Origin: Pseudoduganella umbonata
GTDB lineage: Bacteria > Pseudomonadota > Gammaproteobacteria > Burkholderiales > Burkholderiaceae_D
NCBI RefSeq assembly: GCF_014192225.1
Contig: NZ_JACHXS010000017.1
Span: 1 to 64,000, forward strand
Direction of reading: 5' to 3'
Length of the DNA stretch: 64,000 bases
Made by a program: the position numbers and the translations under genes. The stretch's first letter is position 1, and every line of letters starts with the position of its first letter. This document shows positions 41,104 through 49,784 of this stretch, one piece after another. The notes under the pieces were generated by a model. That model saw only the letters and a list, made by a program, of their open reading frames with translations. It was not told the DNA's origin and did not search any database.

Positions 41104-42696
41104 ATGGAACTCGACGTTGTCGGGCTCTCCCGACTGCAGTTTGCGCTGACGGCGCTGTACCACTTCCTGTTCGTCCCGCTGACACTGGGCCTGTCGATGC
41201 TGCTGGCCATCATGGAAACCGTGTATGTGATGACTGGCCGCCCGATCTGGCGGCAGATGACGAAGTTCTGGGGCGTGCTGTTCGGGATTAACTTCGCGAT
41301 CGGCGTGTCGACCGGTCTCGTGATGGAATTCCAGTTCGGCATGAACTGGAGCTACTACAGCCACTACGTGGGCGACGTGTTCGGCGCGCCGCTGGCGATG
41401 GAAGGCCTGATGGCCTTCTTCCTGGAAGCCACGTTCGTCGGCCTGTTCTTCTTTGGCTGGGACAGGCTGACGAAAACCCAGCACCTGGTCGTGACATGGC
41501 TGACGGCGATCGGCACCAATTTCTCGGCGCTGTGGATCCTGATCGCCAACGGCTGGATGCAGAATCCGGTCGGCGCCGCGCTCAATCCGCAGACCATGCG
41601 CATGGAAGTGACCGACTTCTTCGCCGTGATCACGAACCCGGTGGCGCAGGCCAAGTTCGTGCACACGGTGTCGGCCGGCTATGTCGTCGCCGCGCTGTTC
41701 GTGCTGGGCGTGTCCGCCTGGTACCTGCTGAAGGGCCGCCATGTCGACCTGGCGAAGCGCTCGCTGACGGTGGCGGCCTCGTTCGGCCTGGCCGCGTCGC
41801 TGTCGGTGGTCGTGCTGGGCGACGAAAGCGGCTACCTGTCGACCGAACACCAGAAGATGAAGCTGGCCGCGATCGAAGCCATGTGGCATACCGAAAAGGC
41901 GCCGGCGCCGTTCACCGCGTTCGGCTTCCCCGACCAGGAGGCCCGCGAGACCCACTACGCGATCCACATCCCGTTCGTGATGGGCCTGATCGGCACCCGC
42001 TCGCTCGATACCGAGATCCCCGGCATCCACGAACTGGTGGGCGTTGCCGAGACGCGCATCCGCGAAGGCATCCAGGCCTACGACGCGCTGGAACAGATCC
42101 GCGCGCTGGGCGGCAATGCCACGGTACCGGCCGCGCTGCAGGCCCGCTTCGAGGAACACGGCGCGGTACTCGGCTACGCGCTGCTGCTGAAGCGCTACGT
42201 CGACGATCCGCGCCAGGCCACCGACGCGCAGATCCGGCAGGCCGCCAACGATACGGTACCGCGCGTCGCCCCGCTGTTCTGGTCGTTCCGCATCATGGTT
42301 GCGCTGGGCATCTACTTCATCGCGCTGACCGCCACGTTCTTCGTGCTGTCGGCGCGCCGCAGGCTCGATGCGTACCCGTGGCTGCTGAAGCTGGCCGTGC
42401 TGTCGATCCCGCTGCCGTTCGTCGCCGCCGAAGCGGGATGGATCGTCGCCGAACTGGGCCGCCAGCCGTGGGCCATCGAAGGCGTGCTGCCGACGGCGGT
42501 GGCGGTGTCGAACCTCGGCATCGGCACCGTGCTGGGCACGCTGATCGGCTTCGTGGTGCTGTACACGATCCTGCTCGTGATCGAGATGAAGCTGATGCTG
42601 AAAGCGATCCGCAAGGGCCCGGACGCCGAACTGGCGCCCGTTCCCGCGAAACCGGCGGCCGTTCCCCACGCCGCCGCATTGATGACTACGGAGTGA
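41104..42696 (+). CDS. cydA: Cytochrome bd ubiquinol oxidase subunit I
   Basis: A 530-residue haem-bearing subunit with nine predicted helices. His20 and His187 match the axial haem ligands of Escherichia coli CydA (His19, His186), and Glu100 and Glu108 match the proton-path glutamates; GRQPWAIEG is the family signature. The total length suits the long Q-loop type. Cytochrome bd reduces O2 to water with ubiquinol at low oxygen or under nitrosative and sulfide stress. An ACTAGAAAGGA leader precedes the ATG, 53 bp after cydC. Confidence 0.97.
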   Translation: MELDVVGLSRLQFALTALYHFLFVPLTLGLSMLLAIMETVYVMTGRPIWRQMTKFWGVLFGINFAIGVSTGLVMEFQFGMNWSYYSHYVGDVFGAPLAMEGLMAFFLEATFVGLFFFGWDRLTKTQHLVVTWLTAIGTNFSALWILIANGWMQNPVGAALNPQTMRMEVTDFFAVITNPVAQAKFVHTVSAGYVVAALFVLGVSAWYLLKGRHVDLAKRSLTVAASFGLAASLSVVVLGDESGYLSTEHQKMKLAAIEAMWHTEKAPAPFTAFGFPDQEARETHYAIHIPFVMGLIGTRSLDTEIPGIHELVGVAETRIREGIQAYDALEQIRALGGNATVPAALQARFEEHGAVLGYALLLKRYVDDPRQATDAQIRQAANDTVPRVAPLFWSFRIMVALGIYFIALTATFFVLSARRRLDAYPWLLKLAVLSIPLPFVAAEAGWIVAELGRQPWAIEGVLPTAVAVSNLGIGTVLGTLIGFVVLYTILLVIEMKLMLKAIRKGPDAELAPVPAKPAAVPHAAALMTTE

Positions 42697-42700
42697 CAAC

Positions 42701-43858
42701 ATGATTCTTCATACCCTGCTCGACTACGACACGCTGCGCTTCACCTGGTGGATCCTGCTGGGCGTGCTGCTGGTCGCCTTCGCCGTGACGGACGGCTTCG
42801 ACCTCGGCACCGGCGCCCTGCTGCCCTTCGTGGCCAGGACCGACCTGGAACGCCGCGTCGTCATCAACACCATCGGCCCCGTGTGGGAAGGCAACCAGGT
42901 CTGGCTGGTGCTGGGCGGCGGCGCCATCTTCGCCGCCTGGCCGCAGCTGTACGCGGTGTCCTTCTCCGGCTTCTACCTGGCGATGGCGGCCGTGCTGCTG
43001 GCGCTGATCCTGCGCCCGGTCGGCTTCAAGTACCGCAGCAAGCGCGACGAACCGCGCTGGCGCGCCGCGTGGGACTGGGCGCTGTTCGCCGGCGGCCTGG
43101 TGCCCGCGCTGATCTTCGGCGTGGCCATGGGCAATGTGCTGCAGGGCGTCCCTTTCCGCCTGGCGCCGGACATGCAGATCTACTATGAAGGCAGCTTCTT
43201 CGGCCTGCTGAATCCGTTCGCGCTGCTGTGCGGCCTGGTGTCGGTGGCGATGCTGGTGATGCACGGCGCCGGCTGGCTGGTGCTGAAGACCGATGGCGCG
43301 GTCGCGGCCCGCGCGCGCGCCTGGGGTATCGGCGCGGCCGTGGCGACCGTCGTGCTGTACGCGGCGGCCGGCGCGGCGCTGTGGAGCTTCATCGACGGCT
43401 ACCGGATCACCAGCGAGGTGGTCACCGCCGGCGCGTCGAACCCGCTGTTCAAGACCGTGCAGGCGGGCGCCGGCGGTGCCTGGTTCGCCAACTATGCGGC
43501 GCATCCGTGGACCATCGCCGCGCCGGCGGCCGGCTTTGCCGGCGCGCTGCTGGCGATGCTGGCCCTGGCGCGGCGCCGGGAAGGCGCGGCCGTGCTGTGT
43601 TCCGGCCTGTCCGTGGCCGGCATCGTGCTGAGCGTGGGCGCCTCGATGTTCCCGTTCATCCTGCCGTCCTCCCTCCAGCCGGCGGCCAGCCTGACCGTGT
43701 GGGATTCGTCGTCCAGCCACCTGACGCTGTTCATCATGCTGGTCGGCTCGGCGATCTTCCTGCCGCTCATCGTGTCGTACACCAGCTGGGTCTACAAGGT
43801 CATGTGGGGCAAGGTCGACGCGGCAGGCATCAGCGGCGGCAAGCAGCACGCCTATTGA
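42701..43858 (+). CDS. cydB: Cytochrome bd ubiquinol oxidase subunit II
   Basis: A 385-residue integral membrane protein with the family start WWILLGVLLVAFAVTDGFDL, then GPVWEGNQVWLVLGGG and the C-terminal FPFILPSSLQPAASLTVWDS. It pairs with CydA to form the oxidase. It starts four bases after the cydA stop codon. The family length in Escherichia coli is 379, so the gene is complete. Confidence 0.97.
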   Translation: MILHTLLDYDTLRFTWWILLGVLLVAFAVTDGFDLGTGALLPFVARTDLERRVVINTIGPVWEGNQVWLVLGGGAIFAAWPQLYAVSFSGFYLAMAAVLLALILRPVGFKYRSKRDEPRWRAAWDWALFAGGLVPALIFGVAMGNVLQGVPFRLAPDMQIYYEGSFFGLLNPFALLCGLVSVAMLVMHGAGWLVLKTDGAVAARARAWGIGAAVATVVLYAAAGAALWSFIDGYRITSEVVTAGASNPLFKTVQAGAGGAWFANYAAHPWTIAAPAAGFAGALLAMLALARRREGAAVLCSGLSVAGIVLSVGASMFPFILPSSLQPAASLTVWDSSSSHLTLFIMLVGSAIFLPLIVSYTSWVYKVMWGKVDAAGISGGKQHAY

Positions 43859-43887
43859 ATCGATATCGACACTAGAAAGGAAACATC

Positions 43888-44049
43888 ATGTGGTATTTCG
43901 CCTGGCTCCTGGGCCTGCCCCTCGCCGCCGCGTTCGCGGTACTGAACGCGATGTGGTTCGAACTGGTCGACGATGCGCAGCGGCGCCCCGCTCCCTCCCC
44001 GTCTCCCGCGCCGCTGGAGGACGACGAACCGGCGCGCCTGCGCGCCTGA
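43888..44049 (+). CDS. cydX: Cytochrome bd accessory subunit CydX
   Basis: A 53-residue single-helix protein starting MWYFAWLLGLPLAAAFAVLN and continuing AMWFELVDD, the CydX/YbgT pattern of one membrane helix near the N-terminus and the W-x-E motif after it. CydX stabilises haem b595/d in the oxidase. AAAGGAAACATC precedes the ATG, and the ACTAGAAAGGA leader repeats that of cydA. It lies 29 bp after cydB. The C-terminal tail is longer and more Pro/Asp/Glu-rich than the 37-residue Escherichia coli protein. Confidence 0.9.
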   Translation: MWYFAWLLGLPLAAAFAVLNAMWFELVDDAQRRPAPSPSPAPLEDDEPARLRA

Positions 44050-44065
44050 GCGCAACAACATCGGG

Positions 44066-45775
44066 CTACGACGGCGCGCCGCTGCGCAGGCTCTTGCGCA
44101 CATAGCCCGGCAGGTTCGGATTGCCCAGCAGCCGTTCGATGAAATCCTCGTCGTCGACGGCGGTGAGCGGATCGAGCGCCATCGGCCGCACCGGCGCCTC
44201 GGCCGCGGCACGGGGCGCGACTTTCCCGCCCGGCGCGGCAAACGCCGCCGCCCTGGCGCGACCATGGCCGTGCGCATGTTCGTGCGCATGGCCATGTCCA
44301 TGGCCGTGTTCCCCGTCTTCCATGTCCAGTTCCAGCCGCCATTCCTCACGCGCCGCCATGCCCGCGCCCCGCGCCATCAGCCCGGCGGGAGGCGCTTGCT
44401 CTTCGGCGAGCCTGGGCAGGTTCGCCAGGCCATGGGCCAGCTTGTCCACCGCTTCGGCCAGCGTCATGCCGCCCATCGCATCGTCACCCTTTTCAACCAG
44501 GTCGATGTGATATTGCTTGCCGCCGATGGTGCACGACTCGCTCGTCAGCGGATCGGCGGCGGTCAGCGCGCCTGCCTCGGCCACGCGGATACGCCCGTCG
44601 ATGAGGATGGCGCGGATCGCCGTCTCTTCCGCGTCGATCAGCGCGGTGTACGGGTCGGCGTTGATTCCTTCGATGACCAGCAGGTCGGCGCGCAGGCCGG
44701 CGGCGATGGTGCCGACGTGGCGGGCCCAGCCCAGCATCGCGGCCGGCTGCGACGTCACCATCTCCACCAGTTCGCGCGGGCTGAACAGGCCGCCCCGTTT
44801 CGCGCTGACGGCACGCGCCACTTTCAGCTCGCCGAGCAGGTTCTTGCAGCCACTGGGGCTCCAGTCCGCGCCCAGCGCGATCGGCACGCCGCGTTTTTTC
44901 GCGGCGGCGACATCGGCGGTCCTGCCATACAGCAGCAGGTTGCTGGTGGGCGACCAGACCATGCCGGCGGTGCGCGCCATCACGTCGAAGTCGCGCGACT
45001 TCAATCCCACGCAGTGGATGCAGATCATCGACTTGCCGACGGCCCACTTGCCGTCGTCCAGCAGCAGGTCGCGGAAGCGCTGGCGCGCGACGCGGTCCGT
45101 GCCCTCGCTCAGGTGATAGAAGAACGGCATGCCCGTCGCCAGTGCCGGCACCAGCTTGCTGGCGATTTCGTCGGGATGGTAATCGAGCGTCTGGCAGGCG
45201 GCCGTGGGCCAGTCCTGCTCGAGCGGCTGTTCGACGTTGCGCACCAGCCCCTCGAACAGCTTGCGCGTGCCGTTCGACGACGACAGCGACATGCCCTGCG
45301 CCGTGGTCACGCCGCCGAACAGGCTGCGGCATTCCGCATAGCGGATGATCGCCCGCGTGTAGCCGGCGTCCGGATGCCGGGCCAGCAGGCTGGCCGGCCG
45401 GGCCACGTCGGATTGATAGCTGGCCTCCTCCGTGCGCCACTGGTTGCGGTTGGTGTAGCGCTTCGGCACCTGCCACAGCGGCAGCATGTTGTAGGTGAGG
45501 TGGTTGTGCAGGTCGATCAGGCCGGGGAAGATCGTGCCGCCCGTGGCGGTGACGGCGACGCCCGCGAAGCCGGCCGGCAGCGGCTCGCCCTGGCCGAGTA
45601 CCGCGACGATCACCGCCCCGTCGATGCATACGCGGCCCTGCCGGTGGATCGTGCGCCGGCCGTCCATCGTGACGATATCGCCGGCCAGGATCTTCCTGCG
45701 ACCCAGCTGCGTGATGTTGTCCTGCGCACTGTCCCGCGCATTGTCCTGCAGCTGGACGTCATTGAAGTGGATCAT
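44066..45775 (-). CDS. Metal-dependent amidohydrolase with a histidine-rich tail
   Basis: A 569-residue cytosolic amidohydrolase with the expected metal ligands: LIDLHNHLTYN (HxH), FFYHLSEG, MICIHCVGL and LGADWSPSG (Asp). It resembles deaminases/chlorohydrolases of the AtzA/TrzA and imidazolonepropionase-like group, but the substrate is unknown. After the fold ends, residues about 486-501 read HGHGHGHAHEHAHGHG, and a further ~70-residue tail follows; such stretches bind Ni2+ or Zn2+. It is convergent with cydX (16 bp apart) and stands alone. Confidence 0.75.
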   Translation of the reverse strand: MIHFNDVQLQDNARDSAQDNITQLGRRKILAGDIVTMDGRRTIHRQGRVCIDGAVIVAVLGQGEPLPAGFAGVAVTATGGTIFPGLIDLHNHLTYNMLPLWQVPKRYTNRNQWRTEEASYQSDVARPASLLARHPDAGYTRAIIRYAECRSLFGGVTTAQGMSLSSSNGTRKLFEGLVRNVEQPLEQDWPTAACQTLDYHPDEIASKLVPALATGMPFFYHLSEGTDRVARQRFRDLLLDDGKWAVGKSMICIHCVGLKSRDFDVMARTAGMVWSPTSNLLLYGRTADVAAAKKRGVPIALGADWSPSGCKNLLGELKVARAVSAKRGGLFSPRELVEMVTSQPAAMLGWARHVGTIAAGLRADLLVIEGINADPYTALIDAEETAIRAILIDGRIRVAEAGALTAADPLTSESCTIGGKQYHIDLVEKGDDAMGGMTLAEAVDKLAHGLANLPRLAEEQAPPAGLMARGAGMAAREEWRLELDMEDGEHGHGHGHAHEHAHGHGRARAAAFAAPGGKVAPRAAAEAPVRPMALDPLTAVDDEDFIERLLGNPNLPGYVRKSLRSGAPS

Positions 45776-45952
45776 CGTGTCTCCCTTGCGCCATTGGTGG
45801 CGGATATCGGCAAATGAATGCCGGCGAGGATGGCACGGGATGCACGGCGAAAGTTCAGTGGAATTGTAGTCGGATTGTCGGTATCCGGTTGCAATAAGGA
45901 TCAGCGGGAGGAGCAGCAGTGATACGCCAGCCCGGCTCGGTACGCACCGCTT

Positions 45953-46792
45953 CTACGAGCCGATGCGGTAGAACCGTGCGGCGTTGCCGCCAAAGATCGC
46001 CTGGCGCGACGGTTCGTCCAGGTGGGCCAGCAGCGCCTCGCTGGCCGCCAGCCAGCGGCCGTAATCGGCCGCCAGGTCGAGCACAGGCCAGTCGCTGCCC
46101 CACAGCACGCGGTGCGCGCCGAACGCCTCCAGCACGTGCGCCGCCCAGGGGCGCAGCCGCTCCACCGTCCAGTCCCGCCCCGCCTCGGTGACGAGGCCGG
46201 ACAGCTTGCAGTGCACCTGCGGCAGCGCGGCCAGCCTGGCGATATCGTCGCGCCACCCGGCAGTGGCGCCGGCGTCGCCCGCCGCGATATCCGGCTTGGC
46301 GATGTGGTCGATGACGATCGGCAGCTCCGGATGGCGCGTGGCGAAGGCCAGCAGCGGCGGCAGGTGGCGCGGCAGCACCAGCGCGTCGAACGCGAGGCCA
46401 TGGCGCAGCATGGCCTCCACAGCCTCGCCGAGCGCAGGGTCGTCGATCCAGCGCGGATCGTCGAGACCCTGCAGCATCGGCCGCAAACCGCGCAGCCGGC
46501 CGTGCGCGGCCAGCGCGGCGATGCGCCGCGGCGCATCGGGCGCCTTCAGGTCCGTCCAGCCCACCACGGCGGCGACGAACGGATAGCGGTCGGCCAGGCC
46601 GAGCATGTAGCGCGTATCGGCTTCGTCGGGCAGCGACTGCACCAGCACGGTGGCGTCGATGCCGTGTTCGCGCAGCAGCGGCTGCAGGTCGTCCGGCTCG
46701 ACATCCCGGTGGATCGCGGCCAGTTCCGGCGGCGGCCATCCGCCGCCGCGGGCCGCCAGGCGCCAGAAATGCTGGTGGGCGTCGATCCTCAT
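45953..46792 (-). CDS. Amidohydrolase, probable L-fucono-1,5-lactonase-like enzyme (COG3618)
   Basis: A 279-residue TIM-barrel amidohydrolase beginning MRIDAHQHFW (metal HxH), with VVGWTDLKAP, LPIVIDHIAKPD (His) and VLWGSDWPV (Asp). Members of this group include sugar lactonases such as the L-fuconolactonase of Burkholderia multivorans. Its ATG overlaps the stop of the reductase gene upstream as ATGA. The fucose operon at 11.6-17.3 kb lacks a lactonase, and a similar 20-bp palindrome precedes both loci, so this gene may fill that gap. Confidence 0.75.
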   Translation of the reverse strand: MRIDAHQHFWRLAARGGGWPPPELAAIHRDVEPDDLQPLLREHGIDATVLVQSLPDEADTRYMLGLADRYPFVAAVVGWTDLKAPDAPRRIAALAAHGRLRGLRPMLQGLDDPRWIDDPALGEAVEAMLRHGLAFDALVLPRHLPPLLAFATRHPELPIVIDHIAKPDIAAGDAGATAGWRDDIARLAALPQVHCKLSGLVTEAGRDWTVERLRPWAAHVLEAFGAHRVLWGSDWPVLDLAADYGRWLAASEALLAHLDEPSRQAIFGGNAARFYRIGS

Positions 46793-47919
46793 GCGGCCTC
46801 CACGTGCAGCGCGGCATACAGCCGGGGTTGCGGCAGGCCCGTCTCCAGTTCGCTGGCCAGCGCAACCAGCGGCAGCAGCCGGCGGCGCTTCTTCTCGGCA
46901 TGGTTCTGGGCGATGTCGGCCAGCCGGTGCGCGAGGAACGGATTGCCGAAGCGCTCGCGCACTTGGTCCACGTAGGCGCGCGCCTCGGCTCCTTCGCCCA
47001 GCGCGTCGAAGACCGGCAGGATTTCCTCGTCCCACAGGGCTTCGAGCTCGCGCCGCCGCGCCGGATCGGCCATCGCCTGCCGCACCGTTTCATCGGCAGC
47101 GCCGTCCCCGGCCAGCCAGAGCTCGGCCAGGAAGGTGTGCGCGGCATTGAGCAGGAACAGCTTGCGCCGCTCGTACGGCGCCAGCCGGTCCGTCACGACA
47201 AAGCCGGGATGGCGGCATGGCAGCACCATGCCCGGCTGCGCTTCGGCCACCCACAGCGCGTAAGGCTCGGCCACCGCGCCGGCCGGTTCGATCGCTTCGG
47301 CGACGATGCGGTCCACCAGCGAATCGATCCAGAGGCAGCGGCTGCGCAGCCAGTCGATGAAGTCCTCGTCCAGCCGCCATGCGCGCGCCAGGTTCGCCAC
47401 CGTGTCGCGTAGCACGCTGCCATTGCCGGCCACCAGTTCGCATGGGTAGAGGGTGACGGGTGCGCCGCCATGGCGCCAGCGCCAGTGCAGCAGCACCAGC
47501 AGCTTGGCCGGGAACCCGCGCGGCGGCACGTCGCCATCGAGCAGGTGCGGGCCATCGCCGCCGGCCGGCTCGTAGCCGCGATCGCCCGTGTTCGACACGA
47601 TCACCTGCACCGTCCCGGCCACCAGGTCGCGGATCGCCGCCCAGTCGCGCGCCGCATCGAAGCCGGCCGCGATCGCGGTCACCCGGCGTTCCTCGTCGAT
47701 CACCTGCCCGCCCGCGCGGCCGCGGATGCGCACCGGGTAGCCATCCGGCGCGGCCAGCGCGGCGATGCGGCGCAGGCTTTGCGGGTTGCCGGTGGTCTGC
47801 ACCACCGCGATGCGGCCCAGCGCCTCGCCACGCCGCAGTGCCTCGTCGACGAACAGGTCGACATGCGCCTGCAGGAAGCGGCTGGTACCGAATTGCAGGA
47901 TCGAGGTCGTGATGGGCAT
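46789..47919 (-). CDS. Mannitol dehydrogenase family protein, tagaturonate/fructuronate-reductase-like
   Basis: A 376-residue NAD-dependent polyol/uronate dehydrogenase: N-terminal ILQFGTSRFLQAHVDLFVDE (UxaB-type cofactor region), VIVSNTGDRGY, LYPCELVAGNGSVL and RKLFLLNAAHTFLAE. UxaB converts tagaturonate to altronate; homologues in deoxy-sugar and galactarate clusters have other substrates. It is shorter than Escherichia coli UxaB (about 483). ATG 47919 has GGAG eight bases upstream. It forms a two-gene operon with the lactonase-like gene, with a regulatory palindrome 48 bp before its start. Confidence 0.78.
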   Translation of the reverse strand: MPITTSILQFGTSRFLQAHVDLFVDEALRRGEALGRIAVVQTTGNPQSLRRIAALAAPDGYPVRIRGRAGGQVIDEERRVTAIAAGFDAARDWAAIRDLVAGTVQVIVSNTGDRGYEPAGGDGPHLLDGDVPPRGFPAKLLVLLHWRWRHGGAPVTLYPCELVAGNGSVLRDTVANLARAWRLDEDFIDWLRSRCLWIDSLVDRIVAEAIEPAGAVAEPYALWVAEAQPGMVLPCRHPGFVVTDRLAPYERRKLFLLNAAHTFLAELWLAGDGAADETVRQAMADPARRRELEALWDEEILPVFDALGEGAEARAYVDQVRERFGNPFLAHRLADIAQNHAEKKRRRLLPLVALASELETGLPQPRLYAALHVEAA

Positions 47920-47966
47920 GGGGCGCGTCTCCGGTCGCGTGGTTCCGTGATGTGGGCCGCCCGATT

Positions 47967-47986
47967 GTACTGTATATATTTTGGAC
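47967..47986. promoter_or_regulatory. Operator-like sequence shared with the 17.4-kb sugar-acid operon
   Basis: GTACTGTATATATTTTGGAC lies 48 bp upstream of the tagaturonate-reductase-like gene. It agrees with the reverse complement of the 17410-17429 site in 16 of 20 bases, including GTACTG and ATATATTT. It also lies on the side of the divergent dienelactone hydrolase gene, but that start is 105 bp away. Confidence 0.5.
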
Positions 47987-48090
47987 ATTCAATCACGGTC
48001 CCGCTGCGGGCATCACAAGTTTTAACGCCCGCCGCGCCGCTGCGCGCCTATGCTTTTCCTACCGGCCAACGCAACACGAAAGGAGAACGA

Positions 48091-48789
48091 ATGGATAGCG
48101 AAACCGTGCAGGTCGCCGTGCAGGACGGCGTGTTCGACTGCCTGCTGGTGCGCCCCGCGGCGCCCGGGCCGGCCCCCGTGATCGCCGTGCTGCAGGAAAT
48201 CTTCGGCGTGAACCCCGGCATCCGCAGCATCGCCGCGCACTATGCCGAAGCGGGCTACCTGGCGCTGTGTCCCGACCTGTTCTGGCGCAGCGAGCGCCAT
48301 CTGTCGATGTCCGAAACGGATCCGGCCCACGCCGAGCGCGGATTCGCACTGTACAACGCCTACGACTTCGACCGCGGCGTGGACGATATCGCGGCAGCCA
48401 TCGCGCTGGCGCGCACCCTGCCGGGCAGCTCCGGCAAGGTGGGCGTCACCGGCTACTGCCTGGGCGGGCTGCTGACGTTCCTGGCGGCGCGCACCGATGG
48501 CGATGCGTTTGCCGCCTACTACGGCGGCGGCACCGAGCGTTTCGTCGACCGCGCCGCCGGCATCCGTGCGCCGCTGCTGTATCACCTGGCTGAAGAGGAC
48601 GAATACATCGGCCGCGACGCTCAGCTTGCCATACGCGCCGCGCTGGCCGCCGTGCCCTCCGCAACCGTACACAGTTACCCCGGCTGCAACCACGCGTTCG
48701 CGCGCCCGGGCGGCAGCCACTACGACGCGGCCAGCGCCACGCTCGCCAACGACCGTACCGACCGCTTTTTCGCGCAGACGCTGCGCTGA
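48091..48789 (+). CDS. Dienelactone hydrolase family protein
   Basis: A 232-residue alpha/beta hydrolase with the Cys-type nucleophile of dienelactone hydrolase (GYCLGG, Cys123), an acidic residue in HLAEEDEYIG and His in PGCNHAFARPG. The classical reaction opens dienelactones to maleylacetate in chloroaromatic breakdown, but most homologues act as broad esterases. An AGGAGAACGA site precedes the ATG. It heads a co-directional run of five genes (48.1-51.7 kb), all with small gaps. Confidence 0.87.
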   Translation: MDSETVQVAVQDGVFDCLLVRPAAPGPAPVIAVLQEIFGVNPGIRSIAAHYAEAGYLALCPDLFWRSERHLSMSETDPAHAERGFALYNAYDFDRGVDDIAAAIALARTLPGSSGKVGVTGYCLGGLLTFLAARTDGDAFAAYYGGGTERFVDRAAGIRAPLLYHLAEEDEYIGRDAQLAIRAALAAVPSATVHSYPGCNHAFARPGGSHYDAASATLANDRTDRFFAQTLR

Positions 48790-48807
48790 CCGACGAAAGG
48801 ACATCCC

Positions 48808-49758
48808 ATGCTGACCAATAACCACGATGTGAATGAAGGGCGCCACGCCGCGTTCGCGGCCGGAGCGGTCCTTGCCGCGGCCGAGGCCGAGGCGGTGCCG
48901 GTGTCCGCCGCCGCGGCACCTGTGCGCAAGAACGCCAGCACCATCACCACGCGCGACGGCGTGGACATCTACTACAAGGACTGGGGCAAGGGCCAGCCGG
49001 TGGTGTTCAGCCATGGCTGGCCGCTCAGCGCCGACAGCTGGGAATCGCAGATGCTCCACATGGCCGATAACGGTTTCCGCGCGATTGCCCACGACCGCCG
49101 TGGCCACGGCCGTTCCAGCCAGCCGTGGGACGGCAACGACATGGACCATTACGCCGACGACCTGGCCCAGCTGATCGACACGCTGGACCTGCACGATGCG
49201 ATCCTGGTCGGCTTTTCCACCGGCGGCGGCGAAGTGGCCCGCTATGTCGGGCGGCATGGCACGAAACGCGTGGCCAGGCTGGCGCTGATTTCCGCGGTGC
49301 CGCCCCTGATGGTGCAAACGCCCGACAATCCGCTCGGCCTGCCCGTGGAAACGTTCGACGGCATCCGTGCCGGCCAGGCGGCCAACCGCGCGCAGCTCTA
49401 CCATGACATTCCGGCCGGCCCCTTCTACGGCTTCAACCGGCCCGGCGCGAAGGTGTCGCCGGGGCTGATCCAGTCGTGGTGGGCGCAGGGCATGATGGGC
49501 GGCCACAAGAATACCTACGACTCGATCCGTGCATTCTCGGAAACCGACTTCCGCGCCGACCTGGCGAAATTCGACCGGCCCACGCTGATCATCCATGGCG
49601 ACGACGACCAGATCGTGCCGATCGATGCGGCCGGCCGCGCCTCCGCGAAGATCGTGCAGCACGCGAAACTGATCGTTTATTCCGGCGCGCCGCACGGCCT
49701 GACCGACACCCACAAGGAACAGGTGAACGCCGACCTGCTGGCCTTCGCACGCGCCTGA
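48808..49758 (+). CDS. Alpha/beta hydrolase, non-haem chloroperoxidase-like
   Basis: A 316-residue hydrolase with the triad Ser137 (GFSTGGG), Asp in IHGDDDQIVP and His in GAPHGLTDTH; FSHGWPLSADSWE and DRRGHGRSSQPWDGND are typical of cofactor-free haloperoxidases/perhydrolases. Such enzymes hydrolyse esters and can form peracids from H2O2. An unusual ~45-residue Ala-rich N-terminal extension precedes the fold and is not an obvious signal peptide. It lies 18 bp after the dienelactone hydrolase gene. Catalase is encoded nearby, which fits peroxide-related function. Confidence 0.87.
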   Translation: MLTNNHDVNEGRHAAFAAGAVLAAAEAEAVPVSAAAAPVRKNASTITTRDGVDIYYKDWGKGQPVVFSHGWPLSADSWESQMLHMADNGFRAIAHDRRGHGRSSQPWDGNDMDHYADDLAQLIDTLDLHDAILVGFSTGGGEVARYVGRHGTKRVARLALISAVPPLMVQTPDNPLGLPVETFDGIRAGQAANRAQLYHDIPAGPFYGFNRPGAKVSPGLIQSWWAQGMMGGHKNTYDSIRAFSETDFRADLAKFDRPTLIIHGDDDQIVPIDAAGRASAKIVQHAKLIVYSGAPHGLTDTHKEQVNADLLAFARA

Positions 49759-49784
49759 CCTTCCCATACCAGAGAGGAATCCGC

